DNA of 64,000 nt from Mixophyes australis (taxonomy: Eukaryota; Chordata; Amphibia; Anura; Limnodynastidae), in the NCBI GenBank assembly GCA_036250195.1, contig JAVHZZ010000002.1:365326124-365390123 (forward strand). The letters are read 5' to 3'. A program made the translations under genes and the position numbers. A model generated the notes under the pieces. It did no database searches. It saw nothing but the letters and a program-made list of their open reading frames with translations, and had not been told where the DNA came from. Position 1 is the first letter of the stretch; the number at the start of each line of letters is the position of its first letter. This document shows positions 1 to 10,956 of the stretch, piece by piece.

Positions 1-1917
1 ACGTATGTCAATTTAAAATATGAGAGACTACTAAAGCTCTAATTCAGGTATTAAATTTGGCAACAAACTGAGTGGATATATTTAGATAATCTTTGTATAA
101 AGCAAGGTTATGAACTGAGTGGTCAGAGTTTGGCATATATGGTCTGCAATGGTCTCTATACTAAAAATGAAATTTAGTGGGGTGAAGGGGCCCATCAGGG
201 ATAAGATATTTTATAGGAACCCATTATCCTGTACCAATGGACCCTTGGGGTGCAACCAATGTGTACTAAACATGGGCCATACATTTACAACTAATTATTT
301 TTGGCAACTATAGAAAAGACAAATGATAAGCTGAAATTATTTTCTGCAAAGTGTATTACTGTAAGTCTACTAGATTTGTAGTTTTACCATGGTCATCATG
401 CCATGAACATAACCCATCTGATCTGGTTGCATCAAGCTCATCAGCAAAAGCCAGAGAAAATTTTCCACCATGTTGTACACATTTTTGTATCAGTGTTTAT
501 TATTGAATGGTAAGTAGACTAAACAGTGGTATATTTGTCTGCCTTTGACATCAATATGATGTGAGTGATTAGACTCCGAATGGAAAATTAGTTTCTTTAG
601 TTACAGCCAAACACATGTCAGCTTGTGATACCTCCTCTTAAAATAATTATTTGTACACCACTGTGATTTTAGTGTCTTCGCCTACTTACCTACAGAGAAT
701 AAAATATTTTATTGCTCCACCATTATACAAGATAGCAAATAGTTTTCCATTACTTAGATCATCTTAAATAAGGTGAGTCTGGACTATGAGAGCATGTTGA
801 GTATTAATTATTGTATAAATCTTTGTAGAAGGCAGCAAAAGAATCCGCTCTTTTACTAGTCAGTGTTTCCATATTATCACGGGGTGGCTTAGATTTTCTA
901 ACATATGTTCACTGCTGCCTTTGTTTTAATACCCTGACACATATCCATATGCAACTATTGGGGTGGATGTAGTACCTCTGAGCAAAGATATCAAAAGCAC
1001 TTTTCTTATAGGAATATAAAAGGAGTTTCTGTTTCTTTCACGATTATTGGTGGTCTGTCAATTTTTGTAAAGTCTTAGGAGCAAGATGTTCTTTGTATTT
1101 TGATTTCATTTCTGTATGTCTCTTCTTTTCTGCTTCTTTCTTAATGTACCCTTGTTGTGTACTTGTATGCCTCCCAGATAGAGCTAGGGACTTAATTATT
1201 CTCTAGAAAGAACCACTGTGTTCCATAGCAAATTCATCTGCCACGGTTTTGCGTGCCAATTTTGGATCTCAAAACAAGGCAAAACGTAATTTCTGGGAAA
1301 ATATTGGACTGGATGTTGTATCAATATCTTTCTTAGTATAGTCATCCCTCCTGTTCCCATTTGACAATTTAGAACAGACAGTATGTAGGGAGAAATGTAG
1401 CTGCAATGCTCTTCTCAGAAAATTGCATGTGGAGAGGGTGAAATAGGCAATTTAGATACCCAGCAAGCAGTCATTTTACTGCAGTTTTTTTACATAGAGA
1501 TCAGTGTGCTAGAATTGTCTGCTGCTGAGAGTTTAGACTGAGCAGTGACCACTGGTTGTTAGGGTGCTGTGCTGTATGATTGTAAGCAGCAACCCCAAAA
1601 AAAATATTTATATCTCTTCACTTCTTTCTTTTAAACTTCCAAGTGTTTTTCTACTAGTCAAAGCAATTCCTGTGAGGGGCAGTCAGTGACATCTTGTTTA
1701 TTAAGCGGGCAAAAACCAAGGTGTTGGTAACGTATGAGCAGCCACTGCACGCCCCTAAAAAAATCTAAAAATGTATGTTTTTTGAAAAAAAAATATTAAT
1801 TGTTGAGCAGTGTCAAAAGAATTGTAAGATAATTCCCTGCTTTCCCTATCTCATTGGGCGTTCACCTATTTTGGTGGCAGATACAAGTAACTCCAAATTA
1901 AATTAGCATGAGTCATC
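1..1917. other. AT-rich DNA, nothing recognised
   Basis: No coding frame with family resemblance, repeat terminus or tandem array was seen on either strand. Short open frames here have no recognisable motif. Confidence 0.5.
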
Positions 1918-2312
1918 TTGTCAATGTCACCCATGGATCATTCTAAAGATCAGAAGCAACCAGTACCATTACTAGCAGTAATAGTACGTTTTTGGCCACT
2001 ACTAGTAAAAGGTCATGCGGGAACAAATTGTAAGAAAGCATCCTCAAAATCCAAAGACTGTTTGTCAATCTCAAATAATACATCAGCTATTGATGTAAGG
2101 AGGAGGATTAAGAGACAATATTCTCCTGAATGTAGTGACTTGGTAAAAAAAAAGGAATATAGCTAACATTCCATACACCACCCAGGCAAGGATAAGACCT
2201 TGCCCACTTTTTGCTAGTAGGGATCCTGCTACTGCTGGTACTGCTACATGTACTAGAATGCCCATTGAAAAATAGAGTGCCCATCACGGTCATTCATCTT
2301 CCTTAACTTCCC

Positions 2313-3560
2313 ATGCACCACCTTCTTACTGAAGAACAACTTGGGCCCTCACAGAATACTGAGGAAAGCCTAAGGACAGTAATCATAAGTGATATATGTG
2401 AGTCTGACTGTTCAGATTCTGAAACTGTCTTTATAGAGAAGTCTCCTTCCACAATTTCTCGACCATTTGGAAATGTGAGGATGAGCAGAAGTAATACTAA
2501 TGATGATTTAGACATAAAAATTGAGGATACTACTTTGGAACTTGCAAATGTGCAAAAAGGATGAGGGGGATAATTATGGATCTGAAGGTGAATGTGTTGG
2601 ATTTGAACGAGATAATGAGGAAGATGATTATGTTTGTGTTGAAGTAAGGCAGCTACCAGTGGTACCACCTCAATTCCATCCATGCCAGGGCATAAGATGG
2701 AAAAAAAGCACCTCTTCTGTTGATCATCTAGGCAACTCCTCCCTGTTACATCATTTGCAGCGAGTGCATTCATGTCATTTGTTACAACATGGCAAATTGT
2801 GCATAGCAGCAAGCAGCCCAGCATCAGGTAGCAGCCGAGCAGACAGACATCTGATACAATCATCACCGGCATCAATACCTTCATCATCAACCTCCTCATT
2901 ATTAGTACATAGTCCAGCATCCAATTTTACAGTTAAAACTGACTCACCGAATGCAATATATGATTCCCAAGAGACATCCTTGCATGCTACAGCTGCTGCT
3001 GCTTGGGGTGATAGATCTGTACATAAGAAGGTGACCAAAAAGAATAAGCATTTTACACAATTGTCTGTGAAGCAAGCATTTAAAAAAGAGGAACCAAGTA
3101 TGATAGTCAGCATCCTGTTGCACAGCAGATCACTAAAGCCATGACAGCTATGCTAACATTGGATGTGTGTCCAATTTCCACTATCAATGCATCAGGTTTT
3201 AACCAATTAATTAAGGTCATGTGTCCACACTACCATATTCCATCTTGATTCCATTTCTTCCGAACAGAAATTCCTCAGCTGTACCGAAAGTTTAAACAAA
3301 AAGTAACTTAGTCCCTAGGAAATGCCATTGTACCAACTGTCCACTTAACTACGGATATGTGGACAAGCGGTACTGGTCAAAGAAAGGACTACATGACAGT
3401 GACAATTCACTGGGTAGGTGTATCACCAGCAGCAGCGCCGGTAGCTTCGGCATCCCCCTCCTTATCCTTTCAGCATAGTAGTGCTTGCACTCAATGCCAG
3501 ATCATTCACAGGCAAGCTACTCTTTGTACAGCTGGTGTCACAAACACACTGGTGTCAATC
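2313..3560 (+). pseudogene. Decayed hAT-superfamily transposase (BED-finger type)
   Basis: Remnant of a DNA transposase that cuts and pastes hAT elements. In order: an acidic stretch (2313-2564); a BED-finger-like tail with SSLLHHLQRVH near 2735-2770, where the final two histidines remain but the paired cysteines are not visible; then, after a frameshift near 3093, a transposase core beginning YDSQHPVAQQITKAM. A stop follows the HYHIPS segment near 3245. The next recognisable block is TDMWTSGTGQRKDYMTVTIHW (3350-3415), matching the hAT motif around the first catalytic aspartate. The dimerisation domain and the last catalytic glutamate region are not recognisable. Frameshifts and stops show it is dead. 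An open frame at 1918-2166 may be the eroded N-terminus, but that is not supported by motif. No termini or target duplication were identified. Confidence 0.85.
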
Positions 3561-3626
3561 TGTTGAAAAAACTCAAGAATGTCATAGCAACATTGCTCAA
3601 CCCGCTAAGATGATCTTGACATCAGT

Positions 3627-3935
3627 GATGAGGATGATGGTGAGGATGATGACATTGTCACCATAGAGAAAGATGACCACTGTTAGCCAAATGCACATTA
3701 GTAATGTGTTAAAAACTAAAATCTTTATTTATTCTCCACTCTCCAGTTCATCAACCAACAACCAAAATGTTCTCTTTATGGGGTTCCAAAGAAACCAAGC
3801 ACTCCAATCAAAAAAGTGGCAGTCCCTGTGGCTGAAGTGCTTGGTTTTTTAAACTATGTGAATGTCCATTTTAAGAAAAGGGTGGGTGGATGGACACAAG
3901 GACAATTCCATCTTGCACTATTTAACTATTTGGCC
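3627..3935 (+). repeat. Duplicated block, copy A
   Basis: Begins with a GATGAGGATGATG acidic-codon run and continues through AAGTGGCAGTCCCTGT and GCTGAAGTGCTTG. The same order of matches recurs at 4872-5160. It may be a downstream part of the hAT element, but no transposase motif was found in it. Confidence 0.7.
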
Positions 3936-3983
3936 ATGGCCTAGAATCTTGTTTATGTGTGATTGACAGCTAGCCATTAATTT

Positions 3984-4620
3984 GGTCGACATTCAGAAAG
4001 ACGACAACATTAGGTAGACTATTTAGGTGTCAAGAGTATTAGTTCAACAATTCACATTGTGGACATTATTACTTATGAGGTCAACAATTCAAATGTCTAT
4101 ATTATTGTATGGTTTGGGTGGGATAGGGTTAAGGACAGGCAAGGGCTAGGGGCAGGGTTATGCATATAGACAGGGTCAGGGCTAGGGCTAGGGAGAGGGT
4201 TAGGGCTAGGGACAGGGTAGGGCTAGGTACAGGGTTGGGGACTGGGGTAGAGATAGTGCTAGGGACGGAGTTAGGAATAGGGCTAGAGTCAGGGTTAGCA
4301 ATAATGCTATGGACAGGTATAGGGCTAGGGACAGTTTTAGCAACAGGTCTAGGGCTAGGGACAGTGCTATGGATAAGGCTAGAGACGGGATTAAGAATAG
4401 GGCTAGAAAAAGGTTTAGGGAAAGGGTTAAGGATGAGTTAGGGATATTGCTGTCGACCTAATAAATAATACTGTCTACATTTGAATTGTCAATAATGGTG
4501 TTTCCATTTCATTTGTCATCCTAATAATACTGTCTATATCCTTATTGTTGACTTTACAACCCTGTCTATATTAGGGTGCCCACCATATTATAAATGTTGA
4601 TCATGTAACTGTTGAACAAA
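3984..4620. mobile_element. Inverted-repeat element carrying a G-rich hexamer array
   Basis: A central tandem array is flanked by arms that pair as an inverted repeat. TCAACAATTCAAATGT at 4081-4096 is the reverse complement (one mismatch) of ACATTTGAATTGTCAA near 4477-4492, and GTCGAC lies on both sides (about 3985 and 4452). Outer ends are eroded and no target duplication is clear. GTCGAC-rich palindromic elements with GGGTTA-like cores are, to my recollection, common in frogs; this class assignment is inference. Confidence 0.6.
4112..4443 (+). repeat. Degenerate telomere-like hexamer array
   Basis: About 330 bp with a 6-base period dominated by GGGCTA, GGGACA and GGGTTA. The strand is strongly G-rich and nearly lacks runs of C. 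It is degenerate throughout, so it is an old interstitial array and not a recent telomeric insertion. It produces a spurious 93-codon open frame rich in Arg, Gly and Leu. Confidence 0.85.
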
Positions 4621-4871
4621 TATATCACACCTGTGTGGAAATGCCCAAGGACAAGTCCATCTTCCACAATTTTACTTTATGGCCTTGGTCTATCATGATC
4701 AGTTGAATGTCTACTGATGCTGCCACTGTCCTTCTCATGAGCTATTATACTGATGCTGTTCCCCCTTTTCCAATGTTTCGCTGCTGTCCCTCTCCAAAAT
4801 GTCACATATGATGCCTAATGGTTACCTACTTGGTTCATCTTCTTTTGTGAAATGTAGCTGTAGACATCTTT

Positions 4872-5160
4872 GATGAGGATGATGATTAGAGTGATGAAAT
4901 TTTCATTTGTCACCATTGAAGAAGATTATCACTGTTAGCCAGCTGCTCATTAATAAATTGTTGAAAAACTCTTTATCTATTCTCCGATCAGCACTCAACA
5001 ACCATAATGTTTGCTTTTGTGGGGGCCCATACAAATCAATCACTTAAGCCACAAAAGTGGCAGTCCCTGTTGCTGAAGTGCTTGATTTGTTAAGCTATGT
5101 ACATATCCTTTTCAACATATGTGTGGGTGGGTGGCTCAAGGACAATTCCATATTGCTCCA
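4872..5160 (+). repeat. Duplicated block, copy B
   Basis: Second copy of the block at 3627-3935, in the same orientation and about 1.25 kb downstream. It shares the GATGAGGATGATG start, the AAAGTGGCAGTCCCTGT segment and GGACAATTCCAT. The hexamer-array element lies between the two copies. Confidence 0.7.
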
Positions 5161-5450
5161 TTTAACATTATGCCCTTGATCTGTCATCATCTTTTAATCG
5201 TCTACTGATGCTGCTGTCCATTTAACAAACTCAAATTCTTACTGCCTCTTCGCTTGCTATAATGTATGTCCTCTAACGTTCAAAATATTGTATGCGTGTT
5301 CTTTAACCTTTTTTCTTCTGTTTGAAGCCAACATTCAGTGACCTCTTCTTCTTTCTTGTATCTTTACTGTCAATGATGGATACCCTCTAACGTTCAAAAT
5401 TTATTGTTAATATCTGAACTTTTTATTATGGGTGCAGCCCACCTTTGTCT

Positions 5451-5512
5451 ATCATCATCAACCTTTATTTATGTAGCGCCTGCAAATTATGTAACACTTT
5501 ACAATTGGGTAT
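5451..5512 (-). mobile_element. SINE/L2-type 3' tail fragment
   Basis: ATCATCATCAACC followed by TTTATTTATGTAGCGCC matches, on the minus strand, the 3' tail seen at the SINEs at 26.1 and 28.6 kb. The body is missing, so whether it was a SINE or a LINE cannot be decided. Confidence 0.55.
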
Positions 5513-5773
5513 CTACTTGTCTAAACGTCTACTGATGCCTCTGTCTATCTAATGAACTCTGTTTCTTACTGCTTCCTTACTTTCCATGAGGCATACTGTT
5601 TAACAATCAAAATTTATTGTGTGCATGGTCTTTCAACATTATTATTATGGGTTCAGCACACCTTCATCTATCTACTTGTCGAAATGTCTACTGATGCTGC
5701 TGTCTGTCTAATAACTTCTTTTTCTTACTGTATCTTCCCTGTCAATGATAGATAGATACCCTCTAATGTGGAA

Positions 5774-6520
5774 TGCTGGGTCGCAACCTCAAAATAGCCA
5801 GATAATGGATTAGATTTTAGTCTAATCTACAGGTAAGTAGTCATCAAAGCAGGTTCTTGAAGCAAGGATGATTTATTAGCTCAAGTAGCCCTTATAAGGA
5901 CAGTTAAACACCAGTTTGTGTTACTATCGATCTTCCAAGAGTTACAGATGGAATGATATGGTCAAGCAACCTACTTTTTATATAGATTTATAGAAATACC
6001 CTGGCAAGAGGCAACACAGCCTGCTGCCACTCTGACCAATCCAGGTGCTTCATGCAGCCGGTGCATAACTCAGCCTGGAGGGGTATAACACCTTTTTACA
6101 TTGCTACCAGTGGTACCACTATGTCTGAGGTCTTCTATTGAATGTTTACCATCAGGATATAGCATTTCTATAATATTGCTTATAACACAGTTTAACTTGC
6201 AAAATTCACATACATCTGTGATCACTCCTGAGTCTTCAAACCTAGTGAGTCTACCAGCAAGTCAAAAGATCCCTCCTGTTCTTTTAGGCTAGACAGACGT
6301 GTTGGTGATTTCACATGAAAAGATGTAATTAACATGAGATTACCTGTCTCCAGACAGTTGCAAGACAAAACATGACAACTGTATCCAAGGTCAATACATT
6401 TTCATACCAAACACATACCAATATAAAAACATAGGTACATTTGCAATGATATACATCAGCGCACCTCCCTAATAATTTAAATATATTTATACAGCAAGTT
6501 ATTTATAAGTGATCCAGCCA
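5774..6520. other. Unassigned; possibly an antisense LTR
   Basis: GATGATTTATTAGC near 5867 and the general composition recall an antisense LTR with a reversed polyadenylation signal, but no paired termini or target duplication were found. Confidence 0.3.
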
Positions 6521-6523
6521 CAG

Positions 6524-6690
6524 GTACATATAAAGTTGGATGAAATATTGATAGGTTAGGATAAGTATATGAATTGAATATATATTTCTATACTACTGGT
6601 ATCTTATGTATAGGATTAAAATATTTCTCAGTGTCTCTTTGTTTTTGCAGAAGTTCTTGTGTTACAGGATGTTTGAATTGATACCAAGGG
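6524..6690 (+). repeat. 5' LTR fragment of the retrovirus
   Basis: Starts GGTACATATAAAGTTGG and runs to GAATTGATACCA. It matches 12761-12925 at most positions, with scattered substitutions. A MITE-like sequence begins immediately after it, so the LTR end is lost. Confidence 0.7.
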
Positions 6691-6770
6691 GTAAATGTAT
6701 CATTCCCCGGTTTTGTCAACTCCCGCGAGTTCGGCGAGTTGACACCTTAAATTTAAAGCGGCACTGCCTT
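6691..6770. mobile_element. MITE fragment
   Basis: GGGGTAAATGTATCATTCCC resembles the termini of the palindromic MITE at 40070-40245. A small palindrome, AACTCCCGCGAGTT, follows. The opposite end was not found. Confidence 0.45.
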
Positions 6771-7975
6771 TGCTAGTACTGCAATTAAAATACTATTCAC
6801 CTGATCTAATTGAATTCTCTCAATGATTGGTGGAAGGGGGTTTAAAAACCTCGCAAGACCGCAATCATGGTTTGTCTTGAATAAGCCTGTCAGCGAACCG
6901 TGCGTCAGCGTTTTCTTGCTATACACGCTTATTCTTTATTTATTTAATTTATCATGCTACACTTAATTTGAAAATACTAGCTGATGCTTCACCTCGGCCC
7001 AACCCCGAGTGAGATTTTAGATAGGTAGATAGGAATTAAATCCCGTCACTTTACCTGTCACATTGGCAGCTCTCTTTTCCTGTAAGGCGAACATATTTCT
7101 TTGAGCCGTCATTAACAACAGTCTATTAGATCCGCTGCTTTCTATCACAGAGCCTACTAAGGCTTAATGTTCATGCAATTGACACAGCTATATCAAAATA
7201 ATTAACCAGTTTGGCCGTTATGTTAAGGATTAACATCAGTGCTTTTGATGTTGTGATCTGACATTATTATATGCAACTAGCACTAAAAGTCTGAATGAAC
7301 AGACAGTGTGTTACCATACTGGTTATATTTTATTAGACAGTTTGTTAAGAGCTCTTCTTTCTAGCGCCAGTGATTTACGAAATAGCTAGCGCTTATCACA
7401 GAATACTTATTTGAACTAGTTGTGGTATTGTGAGATCACTATTCTAATAATGGGGAATTAACTAGTAGGAGGTTTTAAGACACAACCTCACCAATTCACA
7501 GTGGGCTTATTAATGAACCGCAATATTGAGAATATAAAGCTTGCGTGGATAGCTAGAATTGTGGCTTAAACTATATTTTCAAGTCCAATTATGAGCAAGA
7601 TAATATCCTATATATGAGGTTGTGTTCTTATATTTACTTTGTCAGATGGTTATTATTTCTTAAGAATGGATATTAAAAATGGAATAAGAGCAACATATAG
7701 CAAGTTTTCATTTTAAGCACACATTTCACTCATGTTTTGCTGTCTTAATTTTTAATTGTTACTCATAAAAGTTAAGTTTTATATCTATTTTGGTGTATAT
7801 TTGTATTATTATTATTATGGTTTGGGGGATCATCTTAATGCACTTCTGTTAGAGCTGGGTTCTCTTCCTTGGATTTCCAAGTTCTATTTATCAATGAACC
7901 AAAATTGACATATTATAAAACTCCATCGGTTCTGTGCACCAATATTGCATACACCCTTTTTTCTTTCATTTGTTT
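6771..7975. other. Unassigned interior of the proviral locus
   Basis: No gag-like motif (zinc knuckle or major homology region) was seen. The stretch near 6895-6910 (CAGCGAACCGTGCGTCAGCG) is less AT-rich than its surroundings and may belong to another inserted repeat. A short (ATT)n lies near 7805. Confidence 0.4.
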
Positions 7976-7979
7976 ATGC

Positions 7980-8282
7980 AAAATGAGTGTTATCCCAATA
8001 TCTGTTATGCTAATACCAAATGTAAAACTTCCTTCACTACCTCAGTATCCTTTACAGCCAGATGCAGAGCACGGGATTTATCCTGTAATTCAATCATTAT
8101 TACAGAAATGAGTACTGTAGTCCATGAAATACACCAATATATACAAATAGAAAAGTGGTGGCAGTGGTTACAGACTAATTCAAGATATATGGGCTATCAA
8201 TGCCGTAGTAGAACCCTTATTTCCAGTTGTTCCAAATCCTGTAACAATTCTTATGCAGATACCGCCAGAAGCCCAGATTTTC
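7980..8282 (+). pseudogene. Retroviral pol remnant: RT fingers
   Basis: First half of a reverse transcriptase, which copies retroviral RNA to DNA. The N-terminal RT box (QYPL, then GI and a Q-rich helix) is followed by YRLIQD and AIN, and by the proline-rich FPVVPNP motif, in the order expected for gamma/epsilon-type RT. Stops interrupt the segment between the first box and YRLIQD. The frame breaks at 8282, where a 705-bp LTR is inserted, and resumes at 8988. Confidence 0.8.
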
Positions 8283-8987
8283 TGTCACACATCTGACACA
8301 GAGACCTAACACTTGGGGTCCAGCGCTCTCACCTGCCCACTCTCCCTGAGCATCCTGCCAGCTCCGTGGCACAGCAGCTTCCCCTGATACATGTCTGCTT
8401 TCCTGGACTGCACATGTGTAAACCCAGCTTTTATCACCTCCTTTTCCCATTCATTGGGAGATTAATTATCCCTCAGGATATTTAAGGCACCTGTTCCACT
8501 GGTAAGTTGCCTGTTCTTTGAGTCAGATCTCTCTAGTACTCAAGACATGCCTCCGTTTACTCTCCTGTTCCACACCTGCTGCAGACTATCGCTCCTTGTG
8601 TCTTGCAACTCTGCTACTAACCACAGTGGTCTACATACCTACCACAGACTATCGCTCCTTGGCTCCAGCAATTCTGCAGTTAACCACAGTGGTCTCCATA
8701 CCTGCCGCAGAATATCGCTTCTTGTCTCCAGGAACTCTGGAGACAATCATGCCTTCCTCAGTATCTATTGGATCACCACTTTTCCCCAGCCTCCAGGTTC
8801 TTTCCACTGGTCTCATCTGGCACTCACTCAGAGGACCGCGACCTGAGGGGCAGAGGCTGCAAAGTCCATACCTCCTTGCGGGGGTCCTTGGTAAAAACAA
8901 TCTGCCTCGTTAGACTCCGCAACTCTGTGCTGAGTAGTGCCTAGTCAGACAGGCTACAAGGATCTGATTACCATAGTGAATGTGACA
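8283..8987 (+). mobile_element. Solo LTR inserted in the RT
   Basis: A 705-bp LTR with ends TGTCAC and GTGACA, flanked by a 5-bp duplication, TTTTC, at 8278-8282 and 8988-8992. The interrupted retroviral frame reads across the site with no other loss. There is no internal region, so it is a solo LTR left by recombination. GATATTTAAGGC near 8477 could be a TATA element. The plus orientation is tentative because no AATAAA was identified. Open frames inside it are taken to be chance. Confidence 0.85.
8575..8750 (+). repeat. 63-bp tandem repeat inside the solo LTR
   Basis: Two full units and one partial unit start at 8575, 8638 and 8701. Each begins CCTNCNGCAGA-TATCGCT and the first two end ACCACAGTGGTCTNCATA. 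The spacing is exactly 63 bp, so the units stay in phase in every frame. Confidence 0.85.
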
Positions 8988-9420
8988 TTTTCTCAGATAT
9001 TGATTTATCTTCTGCTTATTTTTCTATTCATGTACATGAGGATACTCAATATTTGTTTGCTTTTACATATCAGGGTCAGCGGTACACCTGGCCTATGACC
9101 CCATAGAGCTTTGTAAACAGTGGTACACTATTTAGCCAACTGCTAGCAGAAGATTTTTAAAAAATTTAGTTTTTCAACAATGTTTTTCAAAAGCAAGACT
9201 TAATAACTCATATGGCATACTCAGGACATAAAGTGTCAAAGGATAAAATGCAATTATGCAATTCACAGGCCCTATATATAACATACTGTCTAAATAAAGG
9301 GAAAAGACATCTGTCTCTAGATCGAATACAAGCCATACATGGTTTAACTTTGACAATGAACAAAATAAATCTTAGAGGACTTCTAGGTGTCCACGGGTTC
9401 TGTAGAAATTTGCCCCCTGG
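8988..9420 (+). pseudogene. Retroviral pol remnant: RT palm and thumb
   Basis: Resumes at the first catalytic aspartate box (SDIDLSSAYFSI), then the FAFTYQG and YTWP segments and a degraded PQGF-equivalent carrying a stop. The part that should hold the YxDD catalytic pair is absent: after the conserved helix near 9155 the sequence passes through unrelated AT-rich DNA and resumes at HKVSKDKMQLC near 9222. The thumb/connection ends with RGLLGVHGFCRN. Stops and a frame change confirm inactivity. Confidence 0.8.
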
Positions 9421-9545
9421 GCTGGTCCCATAGCAAGCTACCTTGGGCTGGGTCACTGGGCCGCATGCATTTTTTTCCTTCAAAATAGGCTGCTGAATTG
9501 AGTCTTGCCCCCCGGACTAAAATTTGCCAGCCCTCCCCTGGCTGA
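9421..9545. repeat. Unclassified GC-richer insert in pol
   Basis: Breaks the pol remnant between the FCRN box and the next connection-domain motif. It includes TTGCCCCCCGGACTAAAATT and CCAGCCCTCCCCTGGCTG and is richer in C than its flanks. No terminus or duplication was established. Confidence 0.4.
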
Positions 9546-10220
9546 CATAGTTTTAGGAAATTCCCTTACAGTACAAGTTCCACATGCAGTAGCTGCACTG
9601 TTAAATTGCCAGCTGATAGACATGTTACAATTGCCAGACTAACAAAATGGAAATTGATTCTCCCTAAGGCCCCAAATATTACACTTGTCAGATGCAATAT
9701 TTTAAAACTGAAACTTTGTTGCCTATTGCTTCTGATATTAAACCTTGTAAGATTCAAAGAGAGGGGAGGTATATTTGAATACAGATAGCAATGATTTCAC
9801 ATTAAGTGAATTAGATGAGAAGGAAACATATAGGAGTAAAAACAGAATTCTATACATTTTGCTCATGAGCCACATGACTGTGTTGTGTATATGCAGCAAA
9901 CTACTGTATCATGACCAGACTTAAAAGAGATACCATTGTAGAATCCTGATTTGATTTTTTATATAAATTGAGGTTGTCATAGGAAAAATGATACAGGAAC
10001 ATTACAGTTAGGATTTGCACTACTAGATGATAATATGACTGTATATTCTGAACAATGCAATCCCCACATACCACTCAAATTGCAGAATGAAAAGCTTTTA
10101 TTAAAGCTTGTCAATTGGCAGAGAACAAAACAGTTATCATTTACACAGATAGTAAATACAGATTTGGAGTCCATGATTTGAAGATATATGGTAACAGAAA
10201 AATGTTGTCACAGCAAATAA
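9546..10220 (+). pseudogene. Retroviral pol remnant: connection and RNase H
   Basis: The connection shows the PHAVAAL and ARLTKW motifs and an RCNIL box. An HEPHDC segment (near 9867) leads into RNase H, where ACQLAENKTV and YTDSKY (about 10100-10160, read across frame changes) mark the helix and an aspartate box. RNase H degrades the RNA strand during reverse transcription. Multiple stops are present. Confidence 0.75.
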
Positions 10221-10790
10221 TTTCCTTTTATCGAGGTACTCATTTTACTGGACTTGTTTTTAAGCAAGTGTGAGTTGTTGGGCATAAAGCAATAATTACA
10301 TACGCCATACCATCCACAGGCTAGATAAAATAAACTGTCTAAATTACCAAAGGAGACAGGAATGTAATGACCTAATGCACTGCCCTTGGTTTTACATCAA
10401 CCAAATTATCCCCTCGAGGGTTTCACAATTTACCACCATACGAAATTCTGTTTGGGGAAATTCATAATTTGACTCTGAATTGCAATACCAGCCAAAAAGT
10501 TAATGATGTGACTGTTAACTAAATTTTATCATTTATTAAACAGTTAAGATAGATTCAAACTGCTGTGATAGGCACACAATCCACTCCAATTGACTGAGCC
10601 TGCCTTAACCTGCATCCTGGAGATTTGGCGATGAGAAGAAGTTTCCTGAGATCTGGTTTTCTAACTGATTGGTGGGATCGTCCATATCTCATGCTATTGA
10701 CAACGCAAACTGTGGTAAAAGTCAAGGAGATAGACACTTGGATACATGCTTCCCACTGTAAAAAGGCAACAGATTCTGATCAAGTAAAAA
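10221..10790 (+). pseudogene. Retroviral integrase remnant
   Basis: Core signature RGTHFTG near 10234 is followed by a degraded stretch and PPYEILFG near 10432. The C-terminal domain follows: a LHPGDL box near 10610, then LLTTQTVVKV and WIHASHCKK (10690-10765). That end is typical of gamma/epsilon integrases. The N-terminal zinc-binding HHCC domain was not found. The first aspartate position of the catalytic triad appears altered (Tyr before RGTHF). Stops interrupt the middle. Confidence 0.8.
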
Positions 10791-10956
10791 GATAATCATC
10801 ACCTGTACTACTCTACAAGTAAGGGATATTTCTGAGAATATAGTAATGTCTCAGCCCTTGCAAAGGCAAGACACTATCTTCATGATAAAGTCAGGGGAAG
10901 GTAGCCTTCTGATGAGGAAAAGACAAGAGTCAGGAATAAACTAGTATGCAGAGTTA

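Larger units (their letters stand above)
4700..5770 (+). repeat. Diverged direct repeats, TCTACTGATGC units
   Basis: The core TCTACTGATGC recurs at 4710, 5201, 5528 and 5687. Copies are followed by related sequence (TTCTTACTGCTTC, TCAATGATGGATACCCTCTAA, CAAAATTTATTGT). Unit lengths vary from about 160 to 490 bp because of indels and insertions. No coding potential was seen. Confidence 0.65.

Noticed and set aside
4160..4441. 93-codon Arg/Gly/Leu-rich frame
   Set aside because: Produced by the hexamer array; the repeat period explains the repetitive protein.
4112..4443. True telomere or chromosome end
   Set aside because: Hexamers are degenerate and the array is internal, with unrelated DNA on both sides.
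8518..8913. 131-codon and 99-codon frames with repeats
   Set aside because: They lie in the solo LTR; the 63-bp unit is a multiple of three, so several frames stay open at once.
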